Assembly (NCBI RefSeq): GCF_024970185.1
Contig: NZ_CP103965.1
Span: 53,501 to 117,500 of the forward strand
Direction: 5' to 3'
Length of the DNA stretch: 64,000 nucleotides
Origin: Pseudomonas sp. N3-W
GTDB taxonomy: Bacteria > Pseudomonadota > Gammaproteobacteria > Pseudomonadales > Pseudomonadaceae
Under the pieces are notes generated by a model. The model was not told where the DNA came from, searched no databases, and saw nothing but the letters and a program-made list of their open reading frames with translations. This document shows positions 1-9,874 of this stretch, piece after piece (within the stretch, counting starts at the first letter, position 1; each line of letters begins with the position of its first letter). The translations under genes were made by a program, and so were the position numbers.

Positions 1-809
1 GGCTGCGGCTCGGGTGCCGGTTTGAGGATGGGCGGGACGAAGGCCACGACGTCCGGTTGCGGTGCTTTCTCCGGCGCTGCCGCTGCTGGCGGGGCCATGG
101 GTTGGGGCTTGGCAGCAGGTGGCGTCACGAGCGCGATGGGTAACGTGCCTTGCTGTTCGCTGACGGCTGGCGCTTCAACGGGCGCTTGCGACGCTTCGGC
201 AGCTTTTTCAACAACCGCTTCTACCGGCGCCGGGGTTGGGGTCTGTGGCGTGGGGGCGGCGGTCTGTGGCGCCGCTTCTTCCGCTTCGCGGCCGCCGAAC
301 AGCCGTTGCAACAAGCCCGGTCGCCCCGGTTCCGCAGGGTTTTCCAGTTGGGTAAGGGCTTTACCTTGCAGGCCGCTCAGTTCGCTGAGCAGCAACGGGA
401 TCTCCCGCGCGTGACCGACGCGGCCATCCAGCTGCTTGGCGAAGACCTTGAGCGGACGGCTGACTTCCCGTGGCAGCGGCAGCGATTGCAGCTGTGCAAC
501 CAATGCGTTCAACGCGGCGCTGGTCTGATCCACACGGGTTTCGCGGCGTTGCTCGGAGTCGAGTACGGCTTTTTCCAGGCGTGGCAACAGGGCGGCGAGG
601 CCGGCGTCCATGTCGTCGGTGCGCACCACTTCGCGCATTTCCTTCATGCACTGGTCGACAGCGCGGTCAGTGCCCTCGGCGGCCAGGGTGCTGCGTACCA
701 GCCCGCGCCGCAGCAAGTCGAGCCGGGCGTCCCAGCGACGCTCAAGCTTTTCCTGTTGTTCGATGCTTTTGAGGTACTTCTCTTTCCAGCGCTGTGCTTC
801 GTCGCTCAT
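1..809 (-). CDS. Diguanylate cyclase (GGDEF) protein, N-terminal part only
   Basis: The frame starts with ATG at 809 and stays open to the window edge, so the C-terminus is missing. The visible 269 residues begin [20 protein letters not shown]. They form a charged helical, coiled-coil-like region (about 1-165) followed by a Pro/Ala/Gln-rich linker. No GGDEF domain is visible. The assignment rests on resemblance to the N-terminus of the DgcH-type (PA5487) proteins that sit downstream of this endonuclease gene and dsbA in Pseudomonas. Its ATG overlaps the TGA of the upstream endonuclease gene (ATGA), which suggests translational coupling. The GGDEF function is inferred from synteny. Confidence 0.6.
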   Translation of the reverse strand, partial: MSDEAQRWKEKYLKSIEQQEKLERRWDARLDLLRRGLVRSTLAAEGTDRAVDQCMKEMREVVRTDDMDAGLAALLPRLEKAVLDSEQRRETRVDQTSAALNALVAQLQSLPLPREVSRPLKVFAKQLDGRVGHAREIPLLLSELSGLQGKALTQLENPAEPGRPGLLQRLFGGREAEEAAPQTAAPTPQTPTPAPVEAVVEKAAEASQAPVEAPAVSEQQGTLPIALVTPPAAKPQPMAPPAAAAPEKAPQPDVVAFVPPILKPAPEPQ

Positions 810-1684
810 TCATGGGATCCGCGAGGGGCAGGACTCAACGCGGGCAATGCATCGGCCGTGAGCGAACCCGGCAGACGAATCTCTACCGCGACCGGCAGGT
901 GATCGGAAATGGGGTGTGCCAGCACTTCGACCTTTTCCAGGGTCAGGGTCGGGCTGAGCAGAATGTGGTCCAGGCAGCGCTGGGGGCGCCAACTGGGGAA
1001 CGTCGCTTCCAGTTGCGGGGCCAGCAGGCCGAGGTCGCGCAACGGGGAGTTTTGCAGCAGGTCACTGGCGTGGGTGTTCATGTCACCCATCAATACCTGA
1101 TGTTTGTAGCCGCCAATCAGGTCGCGGATGTAGGCCAGCTGCAGGCTGCGCACGCGAGCGCCTAGCGCCAGGTGCATCATCACCACGACCAGCGCTTCCG
1201 GACCTTCGCCGAAACGCACCAGGATCGCCCCGCGACCTTTTGGCCCCGGCAGAGGGTGGTCTTCAATCGTCCACGGGCGCAGGCGGCTGAGCACGCCATT
1301 GCTGTGTTGACCGAGGCGGCCGAGGTTGCGATTGAGTTGTTGATACCAGTAAGGGAAGGCGCCGAGCTGGGCCAGGTGTTCGACCTGGTTGACGTAGCCT
1401 GAGCGCAGGCTGCCGCCATCGGCTTCCTGCAAGGCGACCAGATCGAAGTCGCCCAGCAGTTTGCCGATCTTTTGCAGGTTGTCCGCCCGTCCGGTGTGCG
1501 GCAGCAGGTGCTGCCAGCCCCGGGTCAGGTAATGCCGATAACGCTCGGTACTGATGCCGACCTGGATATTGAAGCTGAGCAGGCGCAGACGACTGTCCGT
1601 GGGCAGGCCCGTCGATTCCAGATGATGCACGTTGACCTGCGGTTCATGCAGGCCAACGACGCGTTCAGTACCCCAGCGGCGCAT
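806..1684 (-). CDS. Endonuclease/exonuclease/phosphatase family protein
   Basis: 292 residues of the EEP fold. Visible motifs are LLSFNIQVG near the N-terminus (the Asn metal-site motif), a central [10 protein letters not shown] (catalytic Glu), [10 protein letters not shown] (Asp/Asn pair) and a C-terminal [10 protein letters not shown] (the SDH motif). All the metal and catalytic motifs of the family are therefore present. No signal peptide is obvious. It lies 12 bases after dsbA on the same strand and overlaps the next gene by 4 bases, so dsbA, this gene and the cyclase probably form one transcript. The substrate (DNA, RNA, lipid or nucleotide) cannot be told from sequence. Confidence 0.85.
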   Translation of the reverse strand: MRRWGTERVVGLHEPQVNVHHLESTGLPTDSRLRLLSFNIQVGISTERYRHYLTRGWQHLLPHTGRADNLQKIGKLLGDFDLVALQEADGGSLRSGYVNQVEHLAQLGAFPYWYQQLNRNLGRLGQHSNGVLSRLRPWTIEDHPLPGPKGRGAILVRFGEGPEALVVVMMHLALGARVRSLQLAYIRDLIGGYKHQVLMGDMNTHASDLLQNSPLRDLGLLAPQLEATFPSWRPQRCLDHILLSPTLTLEKVEVLAHPISDHLPVAVEIRLPGSLTADALPALSPAPRGSHE

Positions 1685-1696
1685 GGCAGGGGGCGC

Positions 1697-2338
1697 TTAG
1701 TTGGCGGCGGCCTTGTTTGCCGCTCGCTCTTTGGCAATCAGTTTGTCGGCCAGTTGCAGAGCCTGCTCCATGCCGCCGGCAGAGCCGATGTCAAAACGGT
1801 ATTTGCCGTCGACGATCATGGTGGGTACGCCGGAAATTTCGTACTTCTTGGCCAGTTCGCGAGCCTTGACGATCTGACCCTTGATGGCGAAGGAGTCGAA
1901 CGTGGCGAGGAACTTGTCTTTGTCGACACCCTGGGTTGCCAGGAAGTCGGCCATGTCGTTTTTATCGGTCAGTCGCTTGCCGCCTTTCTGGATGGCTTCA
2001 AACACTGCGGAGTGAACCTTGTTCTCGACGCCCATCGCTTCCAGGGTCAGGAACATCTGGCCATGTGCATCCCAAGGGCCGCCGAACATGGCCGGAATAC
2101 GCACGAAGTTCACGTCGGAAGGCAGCTTCGCAGCCCATGGATTGATCACCGGTTCAAACGCGTAGCAATGTGGGCAGCCATACCAGAACAGCTCCACCAC
2201 TTCGATCTTGCCAGGGACGGCAACCGGAACTGCATTGGTCAGTTCGACATAGGGTGCAGCAGGTGCTTCGGCGGCCTGGGCGGTCATACCGAACAGGCTG
2301 GCAGCGACGAGTGCGGCGCTGATGATCAGATTACGCAT
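1697..2338 (-). CDS. dsbA: Thiol:disulfide interchange protein DsbA
   Basis: 213 residues. The N-terminal signal peptide ends at AQA (about residue 22), so this is a periplasmic protein. The thioredoxin-fold active site WYGCPHC has its redox cysteines at 55 and 58, the classical DsbA dipeptide Pro-His. A cis-Pro loop GVPTM follows in the C-terminal half. DsbA oxidises cysteine pairs of secreted proteins and is re-oxidised by DsbB. The gene sits downstream of cytochromes c5 and c4 on the same strand but is separated from them by a terminator-like hairpin at 2433-2461. Confidence 0.95.
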   Translation of the reverse strand: MRNLIISAALVAASLFGMTAQAAEAPAAPYVELTNAVPVAVPGKIEVVELFWYGCPHCYAFEPVINPWAAKLPSDVNFVRIPAMFGGPWDAHGQMFLTLEAMGVENKVHSAVFEAIQKGGKRLTDKNDMADFLATQGVDKDKFLATFDSFAIKGQIVKARELAKKYEISGVPTMIVDGKYRFDIGSAGGMEQALQLADKLIAKERAANKAAAN

Positions 2339-2432
2339 GCTTTACTCCTGGACAATTTTGGTCGCCTCGCGCGACCTGTTTTAGGACAGATCATGGCGGG
2401 CATGAGTTCGTTAGTGTAACGGCAGCGGCCAC

Positions 2433-2461
2433 AAAAAAGGGCGGCCTGAGCCACCCTTTTT
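2433..2461 (-). terminator. Terminator downstream of cytochrome c4 gene
   Basis: GGG-GGC, CTGA loop and GCC-CCC arms, with one mismatch, are flanked by an A-run on one side and a T-run on the other. It could therefore act in both directions. It lies between the end of the c4 gene and dsbA. Confidence 0.65.
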
Positions 2462-2538
2462 ATGCTTGCATCGACGGATTAATCGAGTGTTAACGTTGCA
2501 AGGGATGTGCACCTCTCGCAGCGCTCGATTCGTGAGCC

Positions 2539-3159
2539 TTAGTGCAAGCCTTGAATATAGCTGGAGACTGCCGCGATATCTTCATCGCTCAGCTTTTTGG
2601 CGATGGTCTGCATCGGTTTGGTATCGCCGTCGTTGGTGCGACCACCGTCTTCTTTTCTGAAGTCGGTCAGTTGCTTGGCGACATATTGAGCGTGTTGGCC
2701 ACCCAGGTGCGGGAAGCCGGCGGCGGCATTGCCTCGGCCGTCTGGTGAGTGGCAGCCGGTGCAGGCTGGCAGACCCTTGTCCAAATTGCCGCCACGGAAC
2801 AGTGCTTCACCGCGAGCCACGATTTTAGGATCGGCGGCGCCAACACTGCCTTTCTGGCTGGCGAAGTAGGCGGCGATGTCCGCCAGGTCCTGATCGCTCA
2901 GGTTGGTCAGCAGGCCGGTCATTTCCAGGACGGTGCGCTTGCCCGACTTGATGTCGTGCAGTTGCTTGTCCAGGTAACGCTCGCCCTGACCTGCCAGTTT
3001 CGGAAAGTTAGGCGCCATGCTGTTGCCATCCGGACCATGGCAAGCGCCACATACGGCGGCTTTCGCCTGGCCAGCTGCTGCATCACCTACCTCCCCGGCA
3101 GCATTGGCAATGCCGGAGATCCCCACGGTCAACAGCAGACTCACGATCAATTTGTTCAT
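2539..3159 (-). CDS. cc4: Dihaem cytochrome c4
   Basis: 206 residues with a signal peptide ending ANA (residue 20). Two haem-binding sites are visible, CGACH (37-41) and CTGCH (133-137), in two similar halves of about 90 residues each. That is the cytochrome c4 architecture. Met axial ligands probably lie in NSMAPNFPKL and in TKPMQTI. It is a periplasmic electron carrier thought to feed terminal cytochrome c oxidases, and this window also encodes an aa3-type oxidase. It follows the c5-like gene by 46 bases on the same strand, so they probably share a transcript. Confidence 0.93.
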   Translation of the reverse strand: MNKLIVSLLLTVGISGIANAAGEVGDAAAGQAKAAVCGACHGPDGNSMAPNFPKLAGQGERYLDKQLHDIKSGKRTVLEMTGLLTNLSDQDLADIAAYFASQKGSVGAADPKIVARGEALFRGGNLDKGLPACTGCHSPDGRGNAAAGFPHLGGQHAQYVAKQLTDFRKEDGGRTNDGDTKPMQTIAKKLSDEDIAAVSSYIQGLH

Positions 3160-3205
3160 CAGCTAATCCAACTACGGCTAAGGGTTAAAGAGTTATGGGC
3201 CGGGT

Positions 3206-3496
3206 TTACTCGCTCATCCACTGGATGATGGCTCGGTAATCCTCGGCACTGCAGTCCATGCACAAACCACGCGGCGGCATCGCCTTGAAACCCTGGGTCA
3301 CGTGTTGCACCAGCGTCTCCATACCTTTCGCCAACCTCGGCGTCCAGGCCGCCTGATCGCCCTTCTGGGGCGCCATGGGTAGTTGGCCGGAATGACAGGC
3401 ACCACAAACACGGTTGTACACAGCTTCCGGATCCTGTGTAGCCTGCGCGCTGTAAAGCGGCATCAAGACACCGGCAGCTAGCAGCCATTTCGTCAT
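3206..3496 (-). CDS. Cytochrome c5 family monohaem protein
   Basis: 96 residues. A short signal peptide ends near AQA (residue 19), and one haem site CGACH lies at 31-35. The C-terminal part has KAMPPRG, a likely Met ligand, and a CMDC cysteine pair typical of cytochrome c5, which usually forms a disulfide. It is a small periplasmic electron carrier upstream of the c4 gene. It is divergent from engB across a 191-base region that must hold both promoters. Confidence 0.87.
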   Translation of the reverse strand: MTKWLLAAGVLMPLYSAQATQDPEAVYNRVCGACHSGQLPMAPQKGDQAAWTPRLAKGMETLVQHVTQGFKAMPPRGLCMDCSAEDYRAIIQWMSE

Positions 3497-3687
3497 AAAA
3501 CGACCTTTTCAGGGCTGAGAGCATGTTGCGTTCTAGTGCGCAATCAAGGTTTTTTGCTCTCGTGAACTTCATCCTACGCTGGGACAAAGCGCACACAAAA
3601 TCTGCGGCATTATATACTGGCGTCACTGAAACGGAAACGACACCGCTTGCCGCGTCCATTCCCGGCGCCGCCCACATCGGAAATCCC

Positions 3688-4329
3688 ATGCAACTCAAGA
3701 ACCCCATCCTCGGCCTGTGCCAACAGTCCACCTTCATGCTCAGTGCTGCCAAAGTCGACCAATGCCCGGACGACGAAGGCTTTGAAGTGGCCTTTGCCGG
3801 CCGTTCCAACGCCGGTAAATCCAGCGCGCTGAACACCCTGACTCACGCCAGCCTGGCGCGGACCTCGAAAACTCCGGGTCGCACGCAGTTGTTGAACTTC
3901 TTCAAGCTAGACGATGAACGCCGTCTGGTCGACCTGCCGGGTTACGGTTATGCAAAAGTACCGATTCCGCTGAAGCTGCACTGGCAGCGTCACCTGGAAG
4001 CGTATCTGGGTGGTCGGGAGAGTTTGAAAGGGCTGATCCTGATGATGGACATCCGTCATCCAATGACCGACTTCGACCTGCTGATGCTCGATTGGGCTGT
4101 CGCCAGTGGCATGCCGATGCACATTCTGTTGACCAAGGCCGACAAGCTGACCTACGGCGCAGCGAAGAATGTCCTGCTCAAGGTGCAGTCCGATATCCGT
4201 AAAGGCTGGGGCGATACCATCAGTATCCAGCTGTTCTCGGCGCCAAAGCGCCTGGGTCTGGAAGACGCCTACACGGTACTGGCGGGCTGGATGGAACTGG
4301 CGGACAAGGGCGCCGAGGTGGCCGGGTAA
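3688..4329 (+). CDS. engB: Ribosome biogenesis GTP-binding protein EngB (YsxC/YihA)
   Basis: 213 residues of a TRAFAC-class GTPase. The G1 P-loop is GRSNAGKSS (38-46), G3 is DLPGYG (82-87), and G4 is TKAD (149-152). The frame is open upstream to 3523, but homologues start with [11 protein letters not shown], which fixes the ATG at 3688. EngB acts in late assembly of the 50S subunit and is usually essential. It converges with polA, with an sRNA locus between them, the same arrangement as yihA-spf-polA in E. coli. Confidence 0.95.
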   Translation: MQLKNPILGLCQQSTFMLSAAKVDQCPDDEGFEVAFAGRSNAGKSSALNTLTHASLARTSKTPGRTQLLNFFKLDDERRLVDLPGYGYAKVPIPLKLHWQRHLEAYLGGRESLKGLILMMDIRHPMTDFDLLMLDWAVASGMPMHILLTKADKLTYGAAKNVLLKVQSDIRKGWGDTISIQLFSAPKRLGLEDAYTVLAGWMELADKGAEVAG

Positions 4330-4344
4330 GACTTTTCTACAGGC

Positions 4345-4390
4345 AAAAAAAACCCCGGACTTCGTATGGGGAGGGGGAAGTTCCGGGGTT
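4345..4390 (-). terminator. Rho-independent terminator of the ErsA-like RNA
   Basis: On the minus strand AACCCCGGAACTTC pairs with GAAGTCCGGGGTT across a C-rich loop, and eight U residues follow. It may also limit read-through from engB. Confidence 0.85.
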
Positions 4391-4476
4391 CAAGCTCCGG
4401 ACCGCTAGGGCGGGGTCCAGATATCTGCCAACACTTAACACAACATAGGAGCATCGAAGGGCTTCACCAGCCATTC
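4345..4476 (-). ncRNA. ersA: ErsA-like small RNA (Spot 42 position)
   Basis: A non-coding stretch between polA and engB ends on the minus strand in a strong terminator. A second hairpin GGACC...GGTCC (about 4399-4418) precedes it. The loop of the terminator hairpin is C-rich (plus-strand gagggggaag). P. aeruginosa ErsA, an AlgU-dependent sRNA of about 132 nt, lies at this locus. The 5' end near 4476 is inferred from an AlgU-like promoter and gives that length. The promoter and terminator were seen directly; the name is inferred from synteny. Confidence 0.7.
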
Positions 4477-4482
4477 AGTACC

Positions 4483-4510
4483 TCTGAGTGGCGGTTGATC
4501 AGATTAGTTC
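4483..4510 (-). promoter_or_regulatory. AlgU (sigma-E type) promoter for the ErsA-like RNA
   Basis: On the minus strand, a GAACTA -35 element (4505-4510) is followed by a 17-base spacer and a TCAGA -10 element (4483-4487). This is close to the AlgU/sigma-E consensus GAACTT-N16/17-TCnnA. The predicted start lies about 7 bases downstream, near 4476. Confidence 0.55.
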
Positions 4511-4622
4511 AGATTTTTTTCGAATGCCTTTGGAATAACCGGGCGAATTTTCCGAACTAATAGCTCTTCGCCAGTTTCTGCCGCGGCACTATGCCGCAGC
4601 AGAAATCGCTCGTTCAGACGAC

Positions 4623-7424
4623 TCAGTGAGCCTCATCCCAGTTGTTGCCGACGCCCACTTCCACCAGCAGCGGCACATCCAGCTTCGCGGCATCGCTCAT
4701 GTGCACGCGAATCTCGTCCCGTACCTGATCGACCAGGTCTTCACGCACTTCAAGCACCAGTTCATCGTGTACCTGCAGGATGACTTTGGCGTCCAGGCCC
4801 GAAGAGGCCAGCCAGTTATCCACCGCCACCATGGCTTTCTTGATGATGTCCGCCGCTGTGCCCTGCATCGGCGCGTTGATCGCCGTACGTTCAGCGGCTG
4901 CGCGCTCCTGCGGCTTGTTGGAGTTGATCTCCGGCAGGTACAGCCGCCGGCCGAAGAACGTCTCTACATAACCCTGATCCGCCGCCTGCGCACGGGTGCG
5001 GTCCATGTATTCGCGCACACCGGGATAGCGGGCGAAATACGTATCGATGTAGGCCTTTGCGGTCTTGGTATCGACGCCAATGTCCTTGCCGAGCTTCTGC
5101 GCGCCCATGCCGTAGATCAGGCCGAAGTTGATCGCCTTGGCGCTGCGGCGCTGGTCGTTGCTCACCTCGGCCAGTTCGACCTTGAACACCTCGGCGGCGG
5201 TGGCGGTGTGCACGTCCAGGTTGTTGCGGAAGGCGTTCATCAGCCCTTCGTCCTTGGACAGGTGCGCCATGATCCGCAGTTCGATCTGCGAATAGTCCGC
5301 CGCCAGCAACTTGTAACCGGCCGGCGCGACGAAGGCCTGGCGAATGCGCCGCCCTTCAGCGGTGCGCACCGGGATGTTCTGCAGGTTCGGATCGCTGGAG
5401 GATAAACGTCCGGTGGACGCAACGGCCTGATGGTACGAGGTGTGAATCCGTCCGGTGCGCGGGTTGATCTGCTCCGGCAGGCGGTCGGTGTAGGTGCTTT
5501 TCAGCTTGCTCATGGAGCGGTACTGCATCAGCACCTTGGGCAGCGGATAGTCGTCTTCCGCCAGTTTGGCCAGCACTTCTTCAGCGGTGGACGGCTGGCC
5601 CTTGGCGGTTTTTTTCAGAATCGGCAGGCCGAGTTTTTCGTAGAGGATCACGCCCAGCTGTTTCGGCGAGCCGAGGTTGAACTCCTCACCCGCGATCTCA
5701 AACGCTTCGCGCTCCAGCGCGATCATTTTGTTGCCCAGTTCGACGCTCTGCTCGCCGAGCAGCTTGTCATCCACCAGCGCGCCCTGGCGTTCAATTCGTG
5801 CCAGCACCGGCACCAGCGGCATTTCGATATCGGTCAGCACGCTGGCCAGGCTCGGGATGGCCGTGAGTTTCTCGTGCAGCGCCAGGTGCAAGCGCAGCGT
5901 GATGTCGGCGTCCTCGGCGGCATACGGCCCGGCCTGCTCAAGGGCGATCTGATCAAAGGTCAGCTGCTTAACGCCTTTACCAGCGATGTCCTGGAAGCTC
6001 ACCGTGGTGTGGTCCAGGTACTTCTGCGCCAGGCTGTCCATGTCATGACGGGTGGCCGTGGAGTTCAGCACATAGGATTCGAGCATGGTGTCGAAGGCGA
6101 TGCCACGCACGGTAATGCCGTTCGCCTGATCGCCGCCGATGGCGCAGTTGGCCAGGATGTTCATGTCGAACTTGGCGTGTTGGCCGACCTTGAGCTTGCT
6201 CGGATCCTCCAGAATCGGCTTGAGCGCGCGCAGGACCGTATCGCGATCCAGTTGCTCCGGTACGCCGATGTAGGAGTGGGTCAGCGGGATGTAGGCCGCT
6301 TCGTTGGCCTGTACAGCGAAGGACAGACCGACCAGTTGGGCCTGCTGCGCATCGATGCCAGTGGTTTCGGTATCGAAGGCGAACAGCTTGGCGTTGTTCA
6401 GTTTTTGCAGCCAGACATCGAATCGCGCCTGATCAAGAATGGTCTCATAGCGGTTTTCGGTCGCTGCCGGCGCTTCGTCTTCAACGGCACTCAACAGGTC
6501 AGCCATCGGTTCAGGCTGCGCCGCGCTGCTCAGCTCGATGCGTTTGGCGTCGCGCTCCAGATCGTTCAGCCAGCTCTTGAACTCCAGCAGGTTGTAGAGC
6601 TCGGCGAGCTTTTCGGGGTCCGGCTGGCCCATTTGCAGGTCGTCGAGGCCGATGTCCAACGGCACGTCGATCTTGATGGTGGCCAGTTGATAGGACAGGA
6701 ACGCCATCTCCTTGTGCTCTTCGAGCTTGGCCGGCAGGGTTTTCGCGCCACGAATCGGCAGGGTCGGGACGATGTCGAGCTGCGCATAGAGCTCGGTCAG
6801 GCCGCCGTTCACGCCGACCAGCAGCCCGGAAGCGGTCTTCGGACCGATGCCCGGAACGCCCGGAATGTTGTCGGACGAATCGCCCATCAGCGCCAGATAA
6901 TCGATGATCTGCTCGGGAGCGACGCCGAATTTCTCCTTCACGCCCTCCACGTCCATGCTGCTACCGGTCATGGTGTTGACCAAGGTAATGTGGCCGTCGA
7001 CCAACTGCGCCATGTCCTTGTCGCCGGTCGAGATGATCACCGGGCGATCAGCCGCCGCGCTGCTGCGGGCCAGCGTGCCGATCACGTCATCGGCCTCGAC
7101 GCCTTCGACGCACAGCAGCGGGAAGCCCAGCGCGATCACGCTTTGATGCAGCGGCTCGATCTGCACGCGCATGTCGTCGGGCATGCTCGGACGGTTGGCC
7201 TTGTATTCGGCGTACATGTCATCGCGAAACGTCCCGCCCTTGGCGTCGAACACCACCGCGAACGGGCTGTCCGGGTACTGTTTGCGCAGGCTCTTGAGCA
7301 TGTTCAACACGCCCTTGACCGCGCCGGTCGGCAGGCCTTTGGAGGTAGTCAGCGGTGGCAGCGCGTGAAAGGCGCGGTACAAGTAAGAAGAACCGTCCAC
7401 CAGGACGAGGGGGGCTTGGCTCAT
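4623..7424 (-). CDS. polA: DNA polymerase I
   Basis: 933 residues with all three domains. The 5'-3' exonuclease is at about 1-300 (GDKDMAQLV at 134-142, [16 protein letters not shown] around 180-194). The 3'-5' proofreading exonuclease starts with FDTETTG (350-356). The polymerase has motif A DYSQIELR (710-717), motif [15 protein letters not shown] (759-772) and motif C QVHDE (884-888). It acts in Okazaki-fragment processing and repair. The ATG at 7424 ([11 protein letters not shown]) was chosen; a TTG four codons upstream is in frame but lacks support. The gene has its own promoter region shared with the divergent DUF2782 gene. Confidence 0.98.
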   Translation of the reverse strand: MSQAPLVLVDGSSYLYRAFHALPPLTTSKGLPTGAVKGVLNMLKSLRKQYPDSPFAVVFDAKGGTFRDDMYAEYKANRPSMPDDMRVQIEPLHQSVIALGFPLLCVEGVEADDVIGTLARSSAAADRPVIISTGDKDMAQLVDGHITLVNTMTGSSMDVEGVKEKFGVAPEQIIDYLALMGDSSDNIPGVPGIGPKTASGLLVGVNGGLTELYAQLDIVPTLPIRGAKTLPAKLEEHKEMAFLSYQLATIKIDVPLDIGLDDLQMGQPDPEKLAELYNLLEFKSWLNDLERDAKRIELSSAAQPEPMADLLSAVEDEAPAATENRYETILDQARFDVWLQKLNNAKLFAFDTETTGIDAQQAQLVGLSFAVQANEAAYIPLTHSYIGVPEQLDRDTVLRALKPILEDPSKLKVGQHAKFDMNILANCAIGGDQANGITVRGIAFDTMLESYVLNSTATRHDMDSLAQKYLDHTTVSFQDIAGKGVKQLTFDQIALEQAGPYAAEDADITLRLHLALHEKLTAIPSLASVLTDIEMPLVPVLARIERQGALVDDKLLGEQSVELGNKMIALEREAFEIAGEEFNLGSPKQLGVILYEKLGLPILKKTAKGQPSTAEEVLAKLAEDDYPLPKVLMQYRSMSKLKSTYTDRLPEQINPRTGRIHTSYHQAVASTGRLSSSDPNLQNIPVRTAEGRRIRQAFVAPAGYKLLAADYSQIELRIMAHLSKDEGLMNAFRNNLDVHTATAAEVFKVELAEVSNDQRRSAKAINFGLIYGMGAQKLGKDIGVDTKTAKAYIDTYFARYPGVREYMDRTRAQAADQGYVETFFGRRLYLPEINSNKPQERAAAERTAINAPMQGTAADIIKKAMVAVDNWLASSGLDAKVILQVHDELVLEVREDLVDQVRDEIRVHMSDAAKLDVPLLVEVGVGNNWDEAH

Positions 7425-7498
7425 GAGCAGGATCAACCTTTTCGGCGGGTCCGGCGCTAGAATAGCGGGACCGTTGACGACAAAGGGACAAGGTTATC

Positions 7499-7789
7499 AT
7501 GCGCACACTAAATCGCCTGTTGCTGGCTGGCTTGTTTGCAATCGCACCGATGGCCGTCATGGCGGCGGACGATGCACCGACAGCCGATCCAGAAGTCACG
7601 ATCCACACGGAAGGGGACAAAGTCATTCAGGAATACCGCCAAAACGGTTTCCTGTACGCGATCAAGGTCACGCCCAAAGGCGCGCCACCGTACTTTCTAG
7701 TGCGCGCGGACGGTACCGATGCAAACTTTATCCGCTCTGATCAGCCGGATATGCTGATTCCGTCGTGGAAGATCTTCGAGTGGAAGTAG
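7499..7789 (+). CDS. DUF2782 domain-containing periplasmic protein
   Basis: 96 residues with a clear signal peptide (LLLAGLFAIAPMAVMA, cleavage about residue 22). A small domain of about 70 residues follows, with NGFLYAIKVTPKGAPPYFLV, a hallmark stretch of DUF2782. The function is unknown. It is divergent from polA and followed 58 bases later by thrB on the same strand, an order conserved in pseudomonads. The ATG is well placed after AAGG. Confidence 0.85.
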   Translation: MRTLNRLLLAGLFAIAPMAVMAADDAPTADPEVTIHTEGDKVIQEYRQNGFLYAIKVTPKGAPPYFLVRADGTDANFIRSDQPDMLIPSWKIFEWK

Positions 7790-7847
7790 TTTCTTAATTT
7801 CAACCGGCGCCTGCGCAAATCGCGGCGCCCGTACTGGCAGTTAAAAC

Positions 7848-8798
7848 ATGTCTGTGTTCACCCCGCTGGCTCGGCCCGAGCTGGAAACCTTTCTCGCCCC
7901 CTACGGGCTCGGCCGCCTGCTTGATTTCCAGGGAATTGCCGCCGGCAGTGAAAACACCAATTTCTTTATCAGCCTGGAGCAGGGCGAGTTCGTCCTGACC
8001 CTGGTTGAGCGCGGTCCGGTGCAGGAGATGCCGTTTTTCATCGAACTGCTCGACGTGCTGCACGACGCCGACCTGCCGGTGCCATATGCCTTGCGCACCA
8101 CCGATGGCGTCGCCCTGCGCGAACTGGCCGGCAAGCCGGCGTTGCTGCAACCGCGTCTGGCGGGCAAGCACATCAAGGTCGCCAACGCACAGCATTGCGC
8201 CCAGGTGGGCGAGTTGCTGGGTCACCTGCACCTGGCGACTCAGGCCAACATGATCAAGCGCAAGACGGATCGTGGCCTGGACTGGATGCTGGAGGAGGGC
8301 ACCGAGTTGCTCTCGCACCTGAATGCCGAGCAGAGCGATCTGCTGCAACGGGCGCTGGATGAAATCACGCAGCAGAAGACGAAAATCCTGGCGTTGCCAC
8401 GGGCGAACATCCACGCCGACCTGTTTCGCGACAACGCGATGTTCGAAGGCACGCACCTGACCGGGCTGATCGACTTCTACAACGCCTGTTCAGGGCCGAT
8501 GTTGTATGACGTGGCGATTGCCTTGAATGACTGGTGTTCGGATGACGACGGGCTGATCGACGGGCCGCGGGCTCGGGCGTTGCTGGGCGCTTATGCGGCG
8601 TTGCGGCCATTCACCGCCGCCGAGGCCGAGCTCTGGCCGACCATGCTGCGTGTGGCGTGTGTGCGGTTCTGGTTGTCACGGCTGATTGCTGCCGAATCGT
8701 TTGCCGGGCAGGACGTGCTGATTCACGACCCGATGGAGTTTCAGCAGCGGTTGGCACAGCGCCAGAAAGTCAGTACGCCGCTGCCTTTCGCCCTCTGA
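7848..8798 (+). CDS. thrB: Homoserine kinase, APH-fold type
   Basis: 316 residues. It phosphorylates L-homoserine in threonine synthesis. It has the aminoglycoside-phosphotransferase fold rather than the GHMP fold of the E. coli enzyme. The Brenner-type motif HADLFRDN (189-196) carries the catalytic Asp, and a metal-binding IDF follows (208-210). P. aeruginosa is known to use this unusual ThrB. The gene ends 3 bases before a REP doublet. No thrA or thrC lies nearby, which is normal in this genus. Confidence 0.9.
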   Translation: MSVFTPLARPELETFLAPYGLGRLLDFQGIAAGSENTNFFISLEQGEFVLTLVERGPVQEMPFFIELLDVLHDADLPVPYALRTTDGVALRELAGKPALLQPRLAGKHIKVANAQHCAQVGELLGHLHLATQANMIKRKTDRGLDWMLEEGTELLSHLNAEQSDLLQRALDEITQQKTKILALPRANIHADLFRDNAMFEGTHLTGLIDFYNACSGPMLYDVAIALNDWCSDDDGLIDGPRARALLGAYAALRPFTAAEAELWPTMLRVACVRFWLSRLIAAESFAGQDVLIHDPMEFQQRLAQRQKVSTPLPFAL

Positions 8799-8800
8799 AT

Positions 8801-8912
8801 TGTGGCGAGGGGGCTTGCCCCCGTTGGAGCGCGAAGCGCTCCCATGCGATCTGACTGAGCGGCCAGTTAGGGGCTGCTTCGCAGCCCAACGGGGGCAAGC
8901 CACCTCGCCACA
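8801..8912. repeat. REP doublet, GTGGCGAG family
   Basis: Two inverted copies face each other. The left arm is TGTGGCGAGGGGGCTTGCCC and the right arm ends GCAAGCCACCTCGCCACA, with a central GGCTGCTTCGCAGCC hairpin. The same family recurs at 17845-17956 and 24388-24484. It lies between the convergent ends of thrB and znuA. Confidence 0.85.
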
Positions 8913-8926
8913 GGGTTTTGTGTCGG

Positions 8927-9847
8927 TTACAACGACTCCAGGCAACTTGCCAGATCATTCCCCAACTTCTCCAGTACCCGCTCATAGCCTTCAGCCGTCG
9001 CCGGCGTATACCCGCCCAATGCATCCAGTTCCGCCAGTTTCACCGGCAGGCCCGCCACCAGGGTTTCTGCCAGACGTGGGCGTAGCGGCGGCTCGCTGAA
9101 CACGCAGGTCTTGCCGACTTCCTGCAAGCGGGCGCGCATCGCCGCAACATGCTGGGCGCCCGGCTGGACTTCGGCCGCGACGCTGAACACGCCCGTGTGC
9201 TTGAGGCCATAGGCGTCTTCGAAGTAGTCGAAGGCTTCGTGGAACACAAAGTACGGTTTGCCCGCGACGCCCGCCAGACGCGCTTTCAGGCGCAAGTCCA
9301 GCGCATCCAGGCGCTCATCGAATGCCTTGACGTTGCTCTGATAACGTTCGGCATTGGCCGGGTCGGCAGCGCTCAGGTCTGCGGCCATTTTCGCCGCGAT
9401 CACCCGGGCGTTGACCGGTGACAGCCACAAATGCGCATCCAGTGTGCCCGGACGGTGATCGTGGTCATGCTCGTCAGCATCTTCAGCGTGAGAGTGACTG
9501 TCTTCGGCGAAACGGCGCAGTTTCAAGTCAGGCAAATCCTGCACGGCGACGCTCGGCAACGTACGACCTTTCAGCACGCGAGGCAGGAAACTCTCCATGT
9601 CCGGCCCGATCCAGTACAGCAGGTCCACGGACTGCACTTTGCGCACGTCGGAGGGGCGCAATGCGTAGTTGTGCGGCGAAGCGCCGGGCGGCAGCAAGAC
9701 TTCCGGGATCGCCACACCGTCCTGCACCGCCGCTGCAATCAATTGCAGTGGCTTGATGCTGGTGAGCACTTTGACTTCGGCCTGCGCCGAGCCGATCAGC
9801 AGAAAACTTGCGATAAATGCGACGAAGATAGAAAAAAGTCGGGACAC
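8927..9847 (-). CDS. znuA: Zinc ABC transporter substrate-binding protein ZnuA
   Basis: About 306 residues. A signal peptide (FIASFLLIGSAQA) precedes a cluster A-I solute-binding fold. The acidic, His-rich loop between the lobes (SHSHAEDADEHDHDHR) and DAHLWLSP, with a conserved zinc-ligand His, mark a zinc-specific protein. Start choice is uncertain: GTG at 9847 has a GAGTGG five bases upstream, while a GTG at 9856 has no visible ribosome site. It is divergent from zur, and a Zur-box-like palindrome lies between them. Confidence 0.92.
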   Translation of the reverse strand: MSRLFSIFVAFIASFLLIGSAQAEVKVLTSIKPLQLIAAAVQDGVAIPEVLLPPGASPHNYALRPSDVRKVQSVDLLYWIGPDMESFLPRVLKGRTLPSVAVQDLPDLKLRRFAEDSHSHAEDADEHDHDHRPGTLDAHLWLSPVNARVIAAKMAADLSAADPANAERYQSNVKAFDERLDALDLRLKARLAGVAGKPYFVFHEAFDYFEDAYGLKHTGVFSVAAEVQPGAQHVAAMRARLQEVGKTCVFSEPPLRPRLAETLVAGLPVKLAELDALGGYTPATAEGYERVLEKLGNDLASCLESL

Positions 9848-9874
9848 GATGACCACTCGAAGAGGCGAGAACGG

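Noticed and set aside
5430..7460. A 676-codon plus-strand frame opposite polA
   Set aside because: polA is complete with all motifs; the antisense translation is low-complexity and unrecognisable.
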